DNA of 64,000 bases, taken from an uncultured Verrucomicrobiales bacterium (lineage in GTDB: Bacteria > Verrucomicrobiota > Verrucomicrobiia > Verrucomicrobiales > Akkermansiaceae). This document shows, one piece after another, positions 16,992-24,790 of the stretch; the first letter of the stretch is position 1; every line of letters starts with the position of its first letter. Under the pieces are notes generated by a model that was given only the letters and a program-made list of their open reading frames with translations, made no database searches and was not told the origin of the DNA. The position numbers and the translations under genes are program-made. The stretch is from NCBI GenBank assembly GCA_937905985.1, contig CALCWC010000152.1, positions 26,355 to 90,354 on the forward strand. The letters run 5' to 3'.

Positions 16992-19900
16992 TTAGTGGCG
17001 GCGGCGGCGGGCGGCGAGAGCCGCAAGAGCCAGCAGGCTCAGCGTGCCCGTCGTCGGTTCCGGCGTGTTGCTGAACTTCTTCAGGCCGAAGCCGTCCGTC
17101 TCGTCGAACATGATGTTGAAGTCGCCGTTCAGCTCGTAGCCGCTATCGTAGGCGGTGCGGGAGAACACGCTACCGTACCAGGCGTCATCGCCGGACTCGC
17201 CGTAGTACTCCATCGGCTTGCCATCCACGGCGCCAATCAGCACGAAGGTATCGCCAACGGCCATGGCGTCCAGGGCCTTCAGCGTTGCCTCATCCAGCTG
17301 GATGCCGGTGTTCATGGTGAGCACACTGCCGATGGACAGGGCCTTCTCCACGCCGCCGGCAAGCAGGGCGGAGTCGTCATCCATCACCAGGTTGGCGAGC
17401 AGCGTGCCCTCGTTAGAGACCAGCGTATCCGTGACGGTCACGGTAATCTCTGCACCGCTCGTGCCCTTGAGAGCCTGAACGCACTGCTCTGCCTCTATCA
17501 CGAGTTTGTTGATGGTCAGCTCGTCCTGGGTGGAAACCAGCGCGATATCGCCGGAAAGGGCGGAGACACCGGCAAGCTCGGATGCCACCAGCTTTCTCAG
17601 GACGAGCTCCTGCCCGCTCTGGTTGGTGATGGTGTCGACATCGACCCCGCATTGAATCTCAAGCCTGGCGAGAGCGCCTTCTCCAAGGGTGAGGGCATCA
17701 GCCTGCACCACCATGTTCTGGTTCGTCACGCTGAAGGAGGATTCATCAGCGGCATTGGTCACCTGCACATCGCCGGTGAACTCGGCGCTGTCATTGTCCG
17801 CCGCCTTGAGTCCATCGGCATACGTAACAGTCTCGCCCATGACAATCTGCACCGTATCCTGCGCGTGCTCGCCCGCCACCGTGGCTCCGTCACCCGCATG
17901 GATGGCGGCCTGCTCCACTACCTCATCCACAGTCAGCGTGGCACCATCGCCCACATTGATGTTGGCGATTTCCGATACATGCTCACTGCCGTTGATGGTC
18001 GAGGTGGAAATCTCGCTACCCACGTGGAACGTACCATAGTCGATATCTTCCACCCCGGTGATAATCTTGCCATCAGCGGTCAGCACATAATCGTCCTTAT
18101 CCCTCCAGACAAGGCCGGAACCAGTGGAAGTGCCACCGTTCACCACCCGCACGTAGTCGGCGGCAGTACCCTCGAAGTAGTTGGCGTCGTCAGTCATGTG
18201 GCCGGCCAGGTCAAAGTGGGCATCCTCGCCCTCGGTCTCCGTGAATACGCTATCATCCAGCGTGAGGCCGGTCAGGGAAACGAAGCCGCTGTTGCTGATG
18301 ACGGAGCCAATGGTGCTGTCTTCCGTCAGCGTGAGGCTGCCTTGCACGGTAATGGCGTGTTCTCCAGCATTCAGGTGCCCGCCCAGATCCACATTGCCGG
18401 CCACCGTCAACGTGGCATCGCCATCCAGAAGAAGCGTGCCGGTGAAGTTGGTGGCACCCTCTGCCTCAGAGGAGGTGGTGGTAGTGCCCGTCAGCGTGAG
18501 ATCGCCATTCACCGTCACATCGCCTTCACCAATCAGGGAGCCGATGGAGGTAGTGCCGCCGTTGAACGTGGCTTCTTTCCCTTCCGACACTGTCAGGCTG
18601 GTGATCCCGGTCACGTCCTTACGGAACGTTGCATCATTTTCAACAATCAGCTTGAGGGTGCCGCCGTTGCGGGTGATGGCCGCGTTCACGGTCGTGGCAT
18701 CCCCGCGGAAGGCAAGGCTGGTGCCGTTGTTGTTGGGGCCGGAGTTGGTGACCTTGAACTCACCGGTCCAGTCTTCAAGGCTGCCCGTGAACACATAGTG
18801 CTGGGTGGCACCGCAGTTCAGCTCCCACGTGCCTTCGCCGGAAACAGAGCCAGTGAAGATGTACTCGGATTCGTTGCGGGAGTATCCGTTCGTAATCTTG
18901 AGTGCCGGGGTGTCCCCGTCGTTCTCCAGGTGGATATTGCCCTCGTAGGTGTCATCCGTACCTTCAGTCAGGTTCTTGAAGTAGCCGGAGAGTCCCTTGA
19001 ACTCCACGTTGTTGCTGCCCAGGTTGTCAACCAGGTTGATGTCGGTGATGGTGCCGCTGAGGCGCACGTAGCCGTCGAAGTCATCGGCGTTCACGCTGCC
19101 GAGGGTCTGCGCTCCGCTGGCCAGGGCGTAGGTGCCAGCGCCCACGAGCGCGACGGTCTGGGTGCCGCCGGCGGCGGTGACCACCACGCCATCGTCAATA
19201 TCCACGGTGCCCTTGGAGGAGGCTGCCACCACAGACATGCTCATATCCTTGTCTGCCCGCAGGTAGGCGTCCTCCGCCACCACGATACCGCCGGTGAGCT
19301 CCTGATGCTGGGCGGCGACTTCGATGATATCGCTGTAGGTCTCGGCGTTCTCGTTGAGGAAGTAGGTGGCGTAATCCGGCTCGCTGGAGGTGGTAACCTT
19401 GCCGGTGGCGTGATCCAGCGTGCCCTCCACACCCTTGACGATGAAGGTGGCGGCATCGGATTCGGCCGTGATGGCGCCTGTGGCAAGCTGCACCTCAATC
19501 TCAAGGGAGGCATAGCCGTTGCCGTCAGACACGCCGCCCTTGTACGTGGGCTGGGCGTCACCGGCGAGGTGGCTCACATCCCAGGTGCCGGCAAAGCCGA
19601 CGGTGTCGCCCGACTTCACCTCGATGGTGTTGTGGAGGGTGGAGGTTCCGCCCGCCACGCCGAGGGTGATGGTGTGGCCGTTGGCATCCACCGCGAGGTC
19701 GCCGCCCGCGTAGTCGGAGGCGTGGTTCCAAGTGATGTCGCCATCGGAGAGGTTCTTCACCAAGAGGCCGGAGGTGGTGACCGCGGTGGCGGCACCGGTG
19801 CCGGTGAACACGTCACCGGCCTGCGTGACCTCCACCGTGGCGTTGGTCAGGCTGAAGGTGTTGGCAGTGGTGTCGTCCTGAAGCAGGATGTGGCCCACGG

Positions 19901-21563
19901 TGAGGGTACCGCCGTTCACCACGAGGTGGCCGGGGTTGCCCGCCTGCTTGTGGCCCATGGCCAGGGTGCCGTCCACAACCAGGGAGCTGCCCTGGTTCAC
20001 GTTCACGTGCACCTTGGATTCCAGGCGCAGGGTGCCGGCCGCCTTGAGGGAGCCGGTGCGGGAGCCGTCGCCAATATTGAATATATGGCCGTAGCTGCCG
20101 GCCACCCAGCCCTTGCCGTTGAACTCGGCATCGGAGAAGCCTTCCAGCGCAGTGAGCACGGTGGTGGTGCCGTTCTCGCTGAAGGACAGCTCGCCGGTCG
20201 CCGCAATCTTCACCGAGCCGGCGCCGGTCACGTTGGCCGCAATGGCCTCGATTGCATCAGGATTGGAGGAGTAGCTGCTCAGGTCCAGCACGGAACCCTC
20301 GGCCACGGTAACTTGCGTGCCGGTGGTGAACGTGGGCTTGGTGAGCACCTTCACGCTGGCGTTCTCCGCCAGGGCGAGCTTGCTGTTGGCACCGAAGGTG
20401 ACGGTGCCGATGGTCAGCTGCTCAGTGCCGGAAACCGTGGTGCCGGCGCCCGCGCCCAGGGACAGGCTGTTCAGGATCATCCCGCTGGCATCGGAGGTGA
20501 TTCCGGTCTCCGTGCCCTTCACAACAATATTGGCAAACGAGCCCCCGTGCGACTGCGCCTCCGCAACGGCTGAGGCAATGGACATGGTGGCATTGTTGTC
20601 GTTGAGGTAATAGGTGGAGTAGTCAGCCCCAACGTTGACCTTGTTGTTCGTGACAGTCAGCGTGGTCGTGCCGTGCTGGACGGCGGTGAGGTTGCTGGTG
20701 CCGGTGCCCTCGATGAGCGTGTACTCGGCGGAGGTGACGAAACCGTTGTTGCCAGCGGAGTAGGCGACCGTGCCGTCAAAGCCGTCGAAGCCCGCCACGG
20801 CCACCGTGCTGCCGAAATTAATGGTGCCGTTGTTGGTGATGGTGTTGGAAAGCCCGGTCACCGCGCCGGCGAACTTCAGGGTGGCGCCTTGCTGAACCTC
20901 CAGGGTGAAATCGGAGGCCATGGCCGCATTGCCCTGGGCGAAGTCCACCGTGCCCTTGCCGGTGACATTCAGCGAGCCGGACATGGCGATGGGATTGTTG
21001 GACTTCAGGGTGAAGGTCTTGCCGCTGGCCACCTCCATGGTCTCCGCGCCGCGCAGGGTCAGGGTAAGGTTGCCGGTGGTCTTGTTGATGGCGAAATCCT
21101 CGTGGATTTTGTTGTAGGAGGCGGAGCCGTCCTTGTTGCCGAGGAAGAAGGCGCGGTTGTTCGTACCGCCAGATTGGATGGAGAAGCCGGTGGCTCCCTC
21201 TTCCACAATGATGCCACCCACGGTGAAGGGAGTGAACCCGTAGGTAAGGGTTTTCACGTTCTGGCCGTGCGTGCTGTCGAAGCGCATGGTGTTGCCGGTC
21301 TGGATGGCGTCGCTGGCAAAGATGGCCTGGACATTGCCCCAGTTGCCGGCCCTGCCGGAAATTACGGTGCTGGTGACGGTGGGATTACCCTGTTCATCAT
21401 ACGTCGTCAAGGCGTAGTTGCCGAATGCAGGGTCACTCCCGCTCGTGGTGTTGTTCCACGTGTAGACACTGCCGGTGTAGGAAGGAACATCGGCATTGGC
21501 GCTGATTGCCGCGCAAGCGGAAAGCAGGGCAACGGCGAGCATTTTGGGCAAATGCAGTTTCAT
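16992..21563 (-). CDS. Giant exported beta-helix/autotransporter-like protein with PEP-CTERM-like tail
   Basis: 1523 aa. A signal peptide (MKLHLPKMLAVALLSACAAISANA) precedes a long Gly/Thr/Val/Asn-rich region of degenerate beta-strand repeats (patterns such as GTLRL, GTVDIDDGVVV, GDVTVNGDLTLTGTTT), as in autotransporter-associated beta-strand proteins. The C-terminus is TPEPTTGTLSLLALAALAARRRRH, i.e. a PEP motif, a hydrophobic helix and an Arg cluster, the sorting signal cleaved by exosortase-type systems. It is probably surface-exposed or anchored; substrate or binding partner is unknown. A transporter beta-barrel is not present, which separates it from true autotransporters. It is the only gene on its transcript. 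Confidence 0.85.
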   Translation of the reverse strand: MKLHLPKMLAVALLSACAAISANADVPSYTGSVYTWNNTTSGSDPAFGNYALTTYDEQGNPTVTSTVISGRAGNWGNVQAIFASDAIQTGNTMRFDSTHGQNVKTLTYGFTPFTVGGIIVEEGATGFSIQSGGTNNRAFFLGNKDGSASYNKIHEDFAINKTTGNLTLTLRGAETMEVASGKTFTLKSNNPIAMSGSLNVTGKGTVDFAQGNAAMASDFTLEVQQGATLKFAGAVTGLSNTITNNGTINFGSTVAVAGFDGFDGTVAYSAGNNGFVTSAEYTLIEGTGTSNLTAVQHGTTTLTVTNNKVNVGADYSTYYLNDNNATMSIASAVAEAQSHGGSFANIVVKGTETGITSDASGMILNSLSLGAGAGTTVSGTEQLTIGTVTFGANSKLALAENASVKVLTKPTFTTGTQVTVAEGSVLDLSSYSSNPDAIEAIAANVTGAGSVKIAATGELSFSENGTTTVLTALEGFSDAEFNGKGWVAGSYGHIFNIGDGSRTGSLKAAGTLRLESKVHVNVNQGSSLVVDGTLAMGHKQAGNPGHLVVNGGTLTVGHILLQDDTTANTFSLTNATVEVTQAGDVFTGTGAATAVTTSGLLVKNLSDGDITWNHASDYAGGDLAVDANGHTITLGVAGGTSTLHNTIEVKSGDTVGFAGTWDVSHLAGDAQPTYKGGVSDGNGYASLEIEVQLATGAITAESDAATFIVKGVEGTLDHATGKVTTSSEPDYATYFLNENAETYSDIIEVAAQHQELTGGIVVAEDAYLRADKDMSMSVVAASSKGTVDIDDGVVVTAAGGTQTVALVGAGTYALASGAQTLGSVNADDFDGYVRLSGTITDINLVDNLGSNNVEFKGLSGYFKNLTEGTDDTYEGNIHLENDGDTPALKITNGYSRNESEYIFTGSVSGEGTWELNCGATQHYVFTGSLEDWTGEFKVTNSGPNNNGTSLAFRGDATTVNAAITRNGGTLKLIVENDATFRKDVTGITSLTVSEGKEATFNGGTTSIGSLIGEGDVTVNGDLTLTGTTTTSSEAEGATNFTGTLLLDGDATLTVAGNVDLGGHLNAGEHAITVQGSLTLTEDSTIGSVISNSGFVSLTGLTLDDSVFTETEGEDAHFDLAGHMTDDANYFEGTAADYVRVVNGGTSTGSGLVWRDKDDYVLTADGKIITGVEDIDYGTFHVGSEISTSTINGSEHVSEIANINVGDGATLTVDEVVEQAAIHAGDGATVAGEHAQDTVQIVMGETVTYADGLKAADNDSAEFTGDVQVTNAADESSFSVTNQNMVVQADALTLGEGALARLEIQCGVDVDTITNQSGQELVLRKLVASELAGVSALSGDIALVSTQDELTINKLVIEAEQCVQALKGTSGAEITVTVTDTLVSNEGTLLANLVMDDDSALLAGGVEKALSIGSVLTMNTGIQLDEATLKALDAMAVGDTFVLIGAVDGKPMEYYGESGDDAWYGSVFSRTAYDSGYELNGDFNIMFDETDGFGLKKFSNTPEPTTGTLSLLALAALAARRRRH

Positions 21564-21643
21564 GATGTTATTGGTAAAATGTTGTTACTGGTTGAATGGA
21601 AAGAGAGGTTGTGTGGAGGGTGCAAAAGCCTGCACACATGTGT

Positions 21644-21672
21644 ATGCTACTGCAAAGCGGTGACTTATGCAA
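21644..21672 (-). promoter_or_regulatory. Candidate promoter of the giant surface protein gene
   Basis: On the minus strand TTGCAT (21667-21672), a spacer of 17 and TAGCAT (21644-21649), giving a leader of about 75 nt. Confidence 0.45.
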
Positions 21673-21785
21673 GGCAAATTTGCAAAAGGATAGATTTGTT
21701 GTCGGACTCACTCTAATATACGCGCGCGCGCAATGAAGGCAGTGGGGCTCATGTGTATAATTCGTTTGAAACGCGATGGCGGTGG

Positions 21786-24287
21786 TCATTCGGCACCTCC
21801 GATTTGGATGCGGGTGCGTGTTGCGGATGGGGAGAGGATGTCTTTGATGAAGGCGTTGACGCTGTCTTGGGAGGCGGCGCGGATGGCGGCGGTGAGTCTG
21901 GCTTCGTAATCCGCGCCGAGGTGGAGGAGCTCGTCGATGGCGGCCTGCTCGCAGGCGGCGCGTCCGGACTGGCGAGCGAACTCGCGTGCGGAGAGGAGTG
22001 CGGCGCGGGTGCGCTCCAGGGCATCCAGGGGCATGCCGTCATGGGCGAGCCGGGCGAGGGTGTCGTCCAGTGCGGCGCGGGCCTGTCCGGCCTGTTGGGG
22101 GGAGGTGCCGAGGTAGAAGGTGAGGCACCCTGCATCCATTCCCTGCAGGGTGGTGGCCCCGGTGTAGTAGGCGAGGCCGCGCTCTTCGCGGATGGCGGTT
22201 AAGAGCGGCCCTGCCATATCGCGGCACCACTCGCAGAAGAGGGCCTGCTGCGGCATGCGGGGATCCGCCACGCGGCAGGCGGGCACGGCGAGGGCGAGCA
22301 CGGCCTGTTCCTTGTCGCAGGGCACCACGGCATCCGCAGCCGTTTGCGCGGGCGTGGGCGTGCCGAGGACTTCCTGCCCAAGCGGCATGGATGAGAAGAG
22401 CCTTTCCGCGGCGTCGCGGATGGCGGCGGGGTCGATATCCCCCACCACGGCGAGCACGGCGTTGCGGGCGCAGAAGAGGCGTGCGTGGCGCTCCACCAGG
22501 TCCGAGCGCGTGAGGGAGGCCACGCTTTCCTCCGTGCCCTTGGGGGAGAGCCCGTAGGAGGCGTCGCCAAAGCACAGGCCGCGCAGGCCGCGGAAGGCCA
22601 GGGCCACGGGGTTTTCCGCATCGTCCTGGATATCGGCCACCATGGCCTCCTTTTCCGTGTCGATGGCGGCTTGCGGGAAGGAGGGGTGGAGGGCGGCGTC
22701 CGCCAGCAGGTCGAGCAGGGTTTCTGCATCCGCGGCGGCTCCATCCACGGAGACGGAGAGGGTGTTGTTGCCCGCCAGGCTGTTGATGCCGCCGCCGAGC
22801 TTCTCCGCGGCCTCCGCCAGATCCGCGGCGGAACGGGTGGAGGTGCCCTTGAGCAGGCATTCCGCCAGCAGGGAGTTGGCGCCGGAATCACGGGCCGTTT
22901 CCGTGGGGCAGCCTGCGCGCACCGCGAGCGTGGCGTACATGAGCGGCACGCGGCGGTCCACTCGCGTGACCAGGCGCATGCCGTTGGGCAGCGTGCACAC
23001 CTGCGGCTCCTGCGGCAGCGCCTCCTGTGCAGCGGCGGCGGGGGGCGGGTTGGTGCCCGCGGGGTCCACGCTCACCTCGCACAGGCGGTCGCGGGTGAAG
23101 TACGCGGTGGCGTTGACCAAATCCATGGCATCGAGGTGTGCGAGGGCGGCGTCCCACTCCTCCATGCAGTTGGCGTTGCGGGAGAGGTGCCAGGCCATGC
23201 CGAGGGTGTCTGCCACGCCCTGCACCTTGGCGAGCGTGCGCATGCGCGCGGTGAGCAGCTGTTTGCGGCAGCGCGCCATGGCGGCGTTGAAGGCCTGCCG
23301 CGGCAGGTTTTCCATGTACTCCAGCAGGGCGTCGCGCAGGGTGTCGCGGCGCTCGCGCTCCACGTCCGCCTCAATCACGAAGGCTCCTTCCCCGTGGCGG
23401 TCTGCCATGGCGTAGGCCGATATGTCGTGCGCCAGCCCGAGTTCATCGTGGAAGCGCTTGTAGAGCCAGGCGGCGCGGCCATCCCCCAGGATGGAGGCGA
23501 GCATGGAGAGTGCGGCGGCGTCCGGGTGGTTGGAGGACGGGATGCGCCAGGCGAGCATGAGTGTGCTGGTGGGCTGTGCGAACTCGCGGCGCTCGGTGCG
23601 CGGGCCCCACTGGTGCGGCTCGGCGGGCGGCGTTGCCGGCGGCAGCGGCGCGGAGGGGATATCCGCCGTCTCCTCCTGCGCAGCTTGGAAGACCTCTGCG
23701 GCGTCCACATCGCCCGCCACGCAGATGAACACGTTGCCCGGCACATAGCGCTCGCGGTGGTATGCCACCATGTCCGCGTATGTCAGGGAATCGAACCGCG
23801 CGCGCTCGCCTGTTACGCGCAGCCGCCGCGGGTTCACCTTGAACAGTGTCTCCACCAGCGCATAGTACGCCACGTCCTGCGGGTCGTCCGCGTACATGTC
23901 CATCTCGCGTCGGATGACATCGCGCTCGCGCTCGAACTCATCCTGCGGGAAGGCCGGGTGGAACACCAGCTGCACCAGCAGGTGCAGGAATTCCCGCCAG
24001 TGCTCGGCCGGGCCGTTGATGTGGTACACGGTGCGGTCCGTGGAGGTGTAGGCGTTCCAGGAGCCGCCGAGCTCCGGCACGCGCTTGTTCAACCTCTCAC
24101 CGCTGTACTCCGCCGTTCCCTTGAACACCTGGTGTTCCAGCAGGTGGGATATGCCGCTGCCCAGGTGCGCGCCTTCCAGCACAGAGCCCGTGCCCACCCA
24201 CACCTGCAGCGATACCAGCGGAAACGCCCGCCGTTCCGCCGCCAGAACCGTCATCCCGTTCGAACATACGTGTACCTCGTGTTGCAT
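21786..24287 (-). CDS. M16 family zinc metallopeptidase, two fused units
   Basis: 833-aa pitrilysin/insulinase-family protein. The N-terminal unit has the inverted zinc motif HLLEH at about residues 48-52 (GISHLLEHQVFKGT) followed by the distal glutamate region (FERERDVIRREMDMYADDP). A second M16 unit starts near residue 440 (VTRDVRRVPLMYATLAVRAG-like, SGANSLLAECLLKGTSTRS) and lacks HxxEH, the common arrangement in which the second unit only shapes the cavity. No signal peptide is evident from the chosen start MQHEVHVCSNGMTVLA. The longer reading frame to 24560 is rejected because it runs through promoter-like and repeat DNA. The ATG follows the -10-like CATATT by six bases. Confidence 0.9.
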   Translation of the reverse strand: MQHEVHVCSNGMTVLAAERRAFPLVSLQVWVGTGSVLEGAHLGSGISHLLEHQVFKGTAEYSGERLNKRVPELGGSWNAYTSTDRTVYHINGPAEHWREFLHLLVQLVFHPAFPQDEFERERDVIRREMDMYADDPQDVAYYALVETLFKVNPRRLRVTGERARFDSLTYADMVAYHRERYVPGNVFICVAGDVDAAEVFQAAQEETADIPSAPLPPATPPAEPHQWGPRTERREFAQPTSTLMLAWRIPSSNHPDAAALSMLASILGDGRAAWLYKRFHDELGLAHDISAYAMADRHGEGAFVIEADVERERRDTLRDALLEYMENLPRQAFNAAMARCRKQLLTARMRTLAKVQGVADTLGMAWHLSRNANCMEEWDAALAHLDAMDLVNATAYFTRDRLCEVSVDPAGTNPPPAAAAQEALPQEPQVCTLPNGMRLVTRVDRRVPLMYATLAVRAGCPTETARDSGANSLLAECLLKGTSTRSAADLAEAAEKLGGGINSLAGNNTLSVSVDGAAADAETLLDLLADAALHPSFPQAAIDTEKEAMVADIQDDAENPVALAFRGLRGLCFGDASYGLSPKGTEESVASLTRSDLVERHARLFCARNAVLAVVGDIDPAAIRDAAERLFSSMPLGQEVLGTPTPAQTAADAVVPCDKEQAVLALAVPACRVADPRMPQQALFCEWCRDMAGPLLTAIREERGLAYYTGATTLQGMDAGCLTFYLGTSPQQAGQARAALDDTLARLAHDGMPLDALERTRAALLSAREFARQSGRAACEQAAIDELLHLGADYEARLTAAIRAASQDSVNAFIKDILSPSATRTRIQIGGAE

Positions 24288-24293
24288 GAACAC

Positions 24294-24322
24294 AATATGC
24301 CACAACACGCGCCAATTGACAA
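24294..24322 (-). promoter_or_regulatory. Candidate promoter of the M16 peptidase gene (leaderless geometry)
   Basis: On the minus strand TTGTCA (24317-24322), a spacer of 17 and CATATT (24294-24299), then six bases to the ATG. The -10 is imperfect (4 of 6). Confidence 0.4.
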
Positions 24323-24371
24323 TTGACGATTTTGGCAAGTTCGCCGAGGGGCGCCTCCCAGCGGGGTTCCC

Positions 24372-24403
24372 ACCCCCGGTACGGGGGGGAGGAGCTTTTT
24401 TTT
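24372..24403 (+). terminator. Orphan terminator-like hairpin
   Basis: CCCCC-GGTA-CGGGGGG-type stem within ACCCCCGGTACGGGGGG followed by GGAGC and eight T. No plus-strand gene precedes it. Confidence 0.4.
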
Positions 24404-24554
24404 CACGCCCCATATCTGGCGGCGGCAGGTTGCCGCAGAGCTGGGGGAGACGGAGGGAAAATAACTCCTGTAACTCCCTGTTCCCACCTTGGAATTCCCT
24501 GCCTTGCCCCCTTTCTTCCTGGAGGTGTTCCAAAAATGCCAATATGTAGTCAAA

Positions 24555-24570
24555 ACACAATATATGGTGT
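24555..24570. promoter_or_regulatory. NrdR box 1
   Basis: ACACAATATATGGTGT is a very good match to the known NrdR operator palindrome (ACAC-N2-ATAT-N2-GTGT type). It lies 220 bases before the nrdD ATG. Confidence 0.8.
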
Positions 24571-24586
24571 AGTTAAAGAAAATCAC

Positions 24587-24602
24587 CTACCATATTTCGT
24601 GT
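24587..24602. promoter_or_regulatory. NrdR box 2
   Basis: CTACCATATTTCGTGT, a weaker copy whose start is 32 bases from the start of box 1 (about three helical turns), the spacing NrdR tandem sites usually have. Confidence 0.7.
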
Positions 24603-24632
24603 GGAAAAATTTCGGAAAAATGAATTTTTTGC

Positions 24633-24661
24633 TTGCCAGGGGAAGGGGAGGATGGTAGTTT
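24633..24661 (+). promoter_or_regulatory. Candidate promoter of nrdD
   Basis: TTGCCA (24633-24638), a spacer of 17 and TAGTTT (24656-24661), 30 bases downstream of NrdR box 2; the leader would be about 120 nt. Confidence 0.45.
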
Positions 24662-24790
24662 CTGCACTGTTGCCGCTCCGCTGGTGAGGGGGCTGTGACG
24701 GACCGCGGAAAGCGTGCGCCGCACAGCAGCTTCAGCAGCGGGGCGGCGTATGCGACAAGACACAGGACCAACCTTTAAAAACGACAAACC

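Larger units (their letters stand above)
24288..24790. other. 503-base divergent intergenic region M16 / nrdD
   Basis: No gene is supported. It contains the M16 promoter, a copy of the AT-rich CAATTGACAATTGACGATT repeat (24313-24331), a plus-strand hairpin with eight T residues not preceded by any gene (24372-24403), two NrdR boxes (24555-24602) and the nrdD promoter (24633-24661). Confidence 0.65.

Noticed and set aside
16484..16995. Several 70-125 codon frames beside the RAYT element
   Set aside because: They coincide with palindromic RAYT ends and intergenic repeats and have no protein-like composition.
16995..20573. 1192-codon open frame on the plus strand
   Set aside because: Antisense to the giant surface protein, whose signal peptide and sorting tail prove the minus strand.
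24288..24560. 91-codon N-terminal extension of the M16 peptidase
   Set aside because: Runs through the promoter-like region, an AT-rich repeat and a terminator-like hairpin; no signal peptide or homology.
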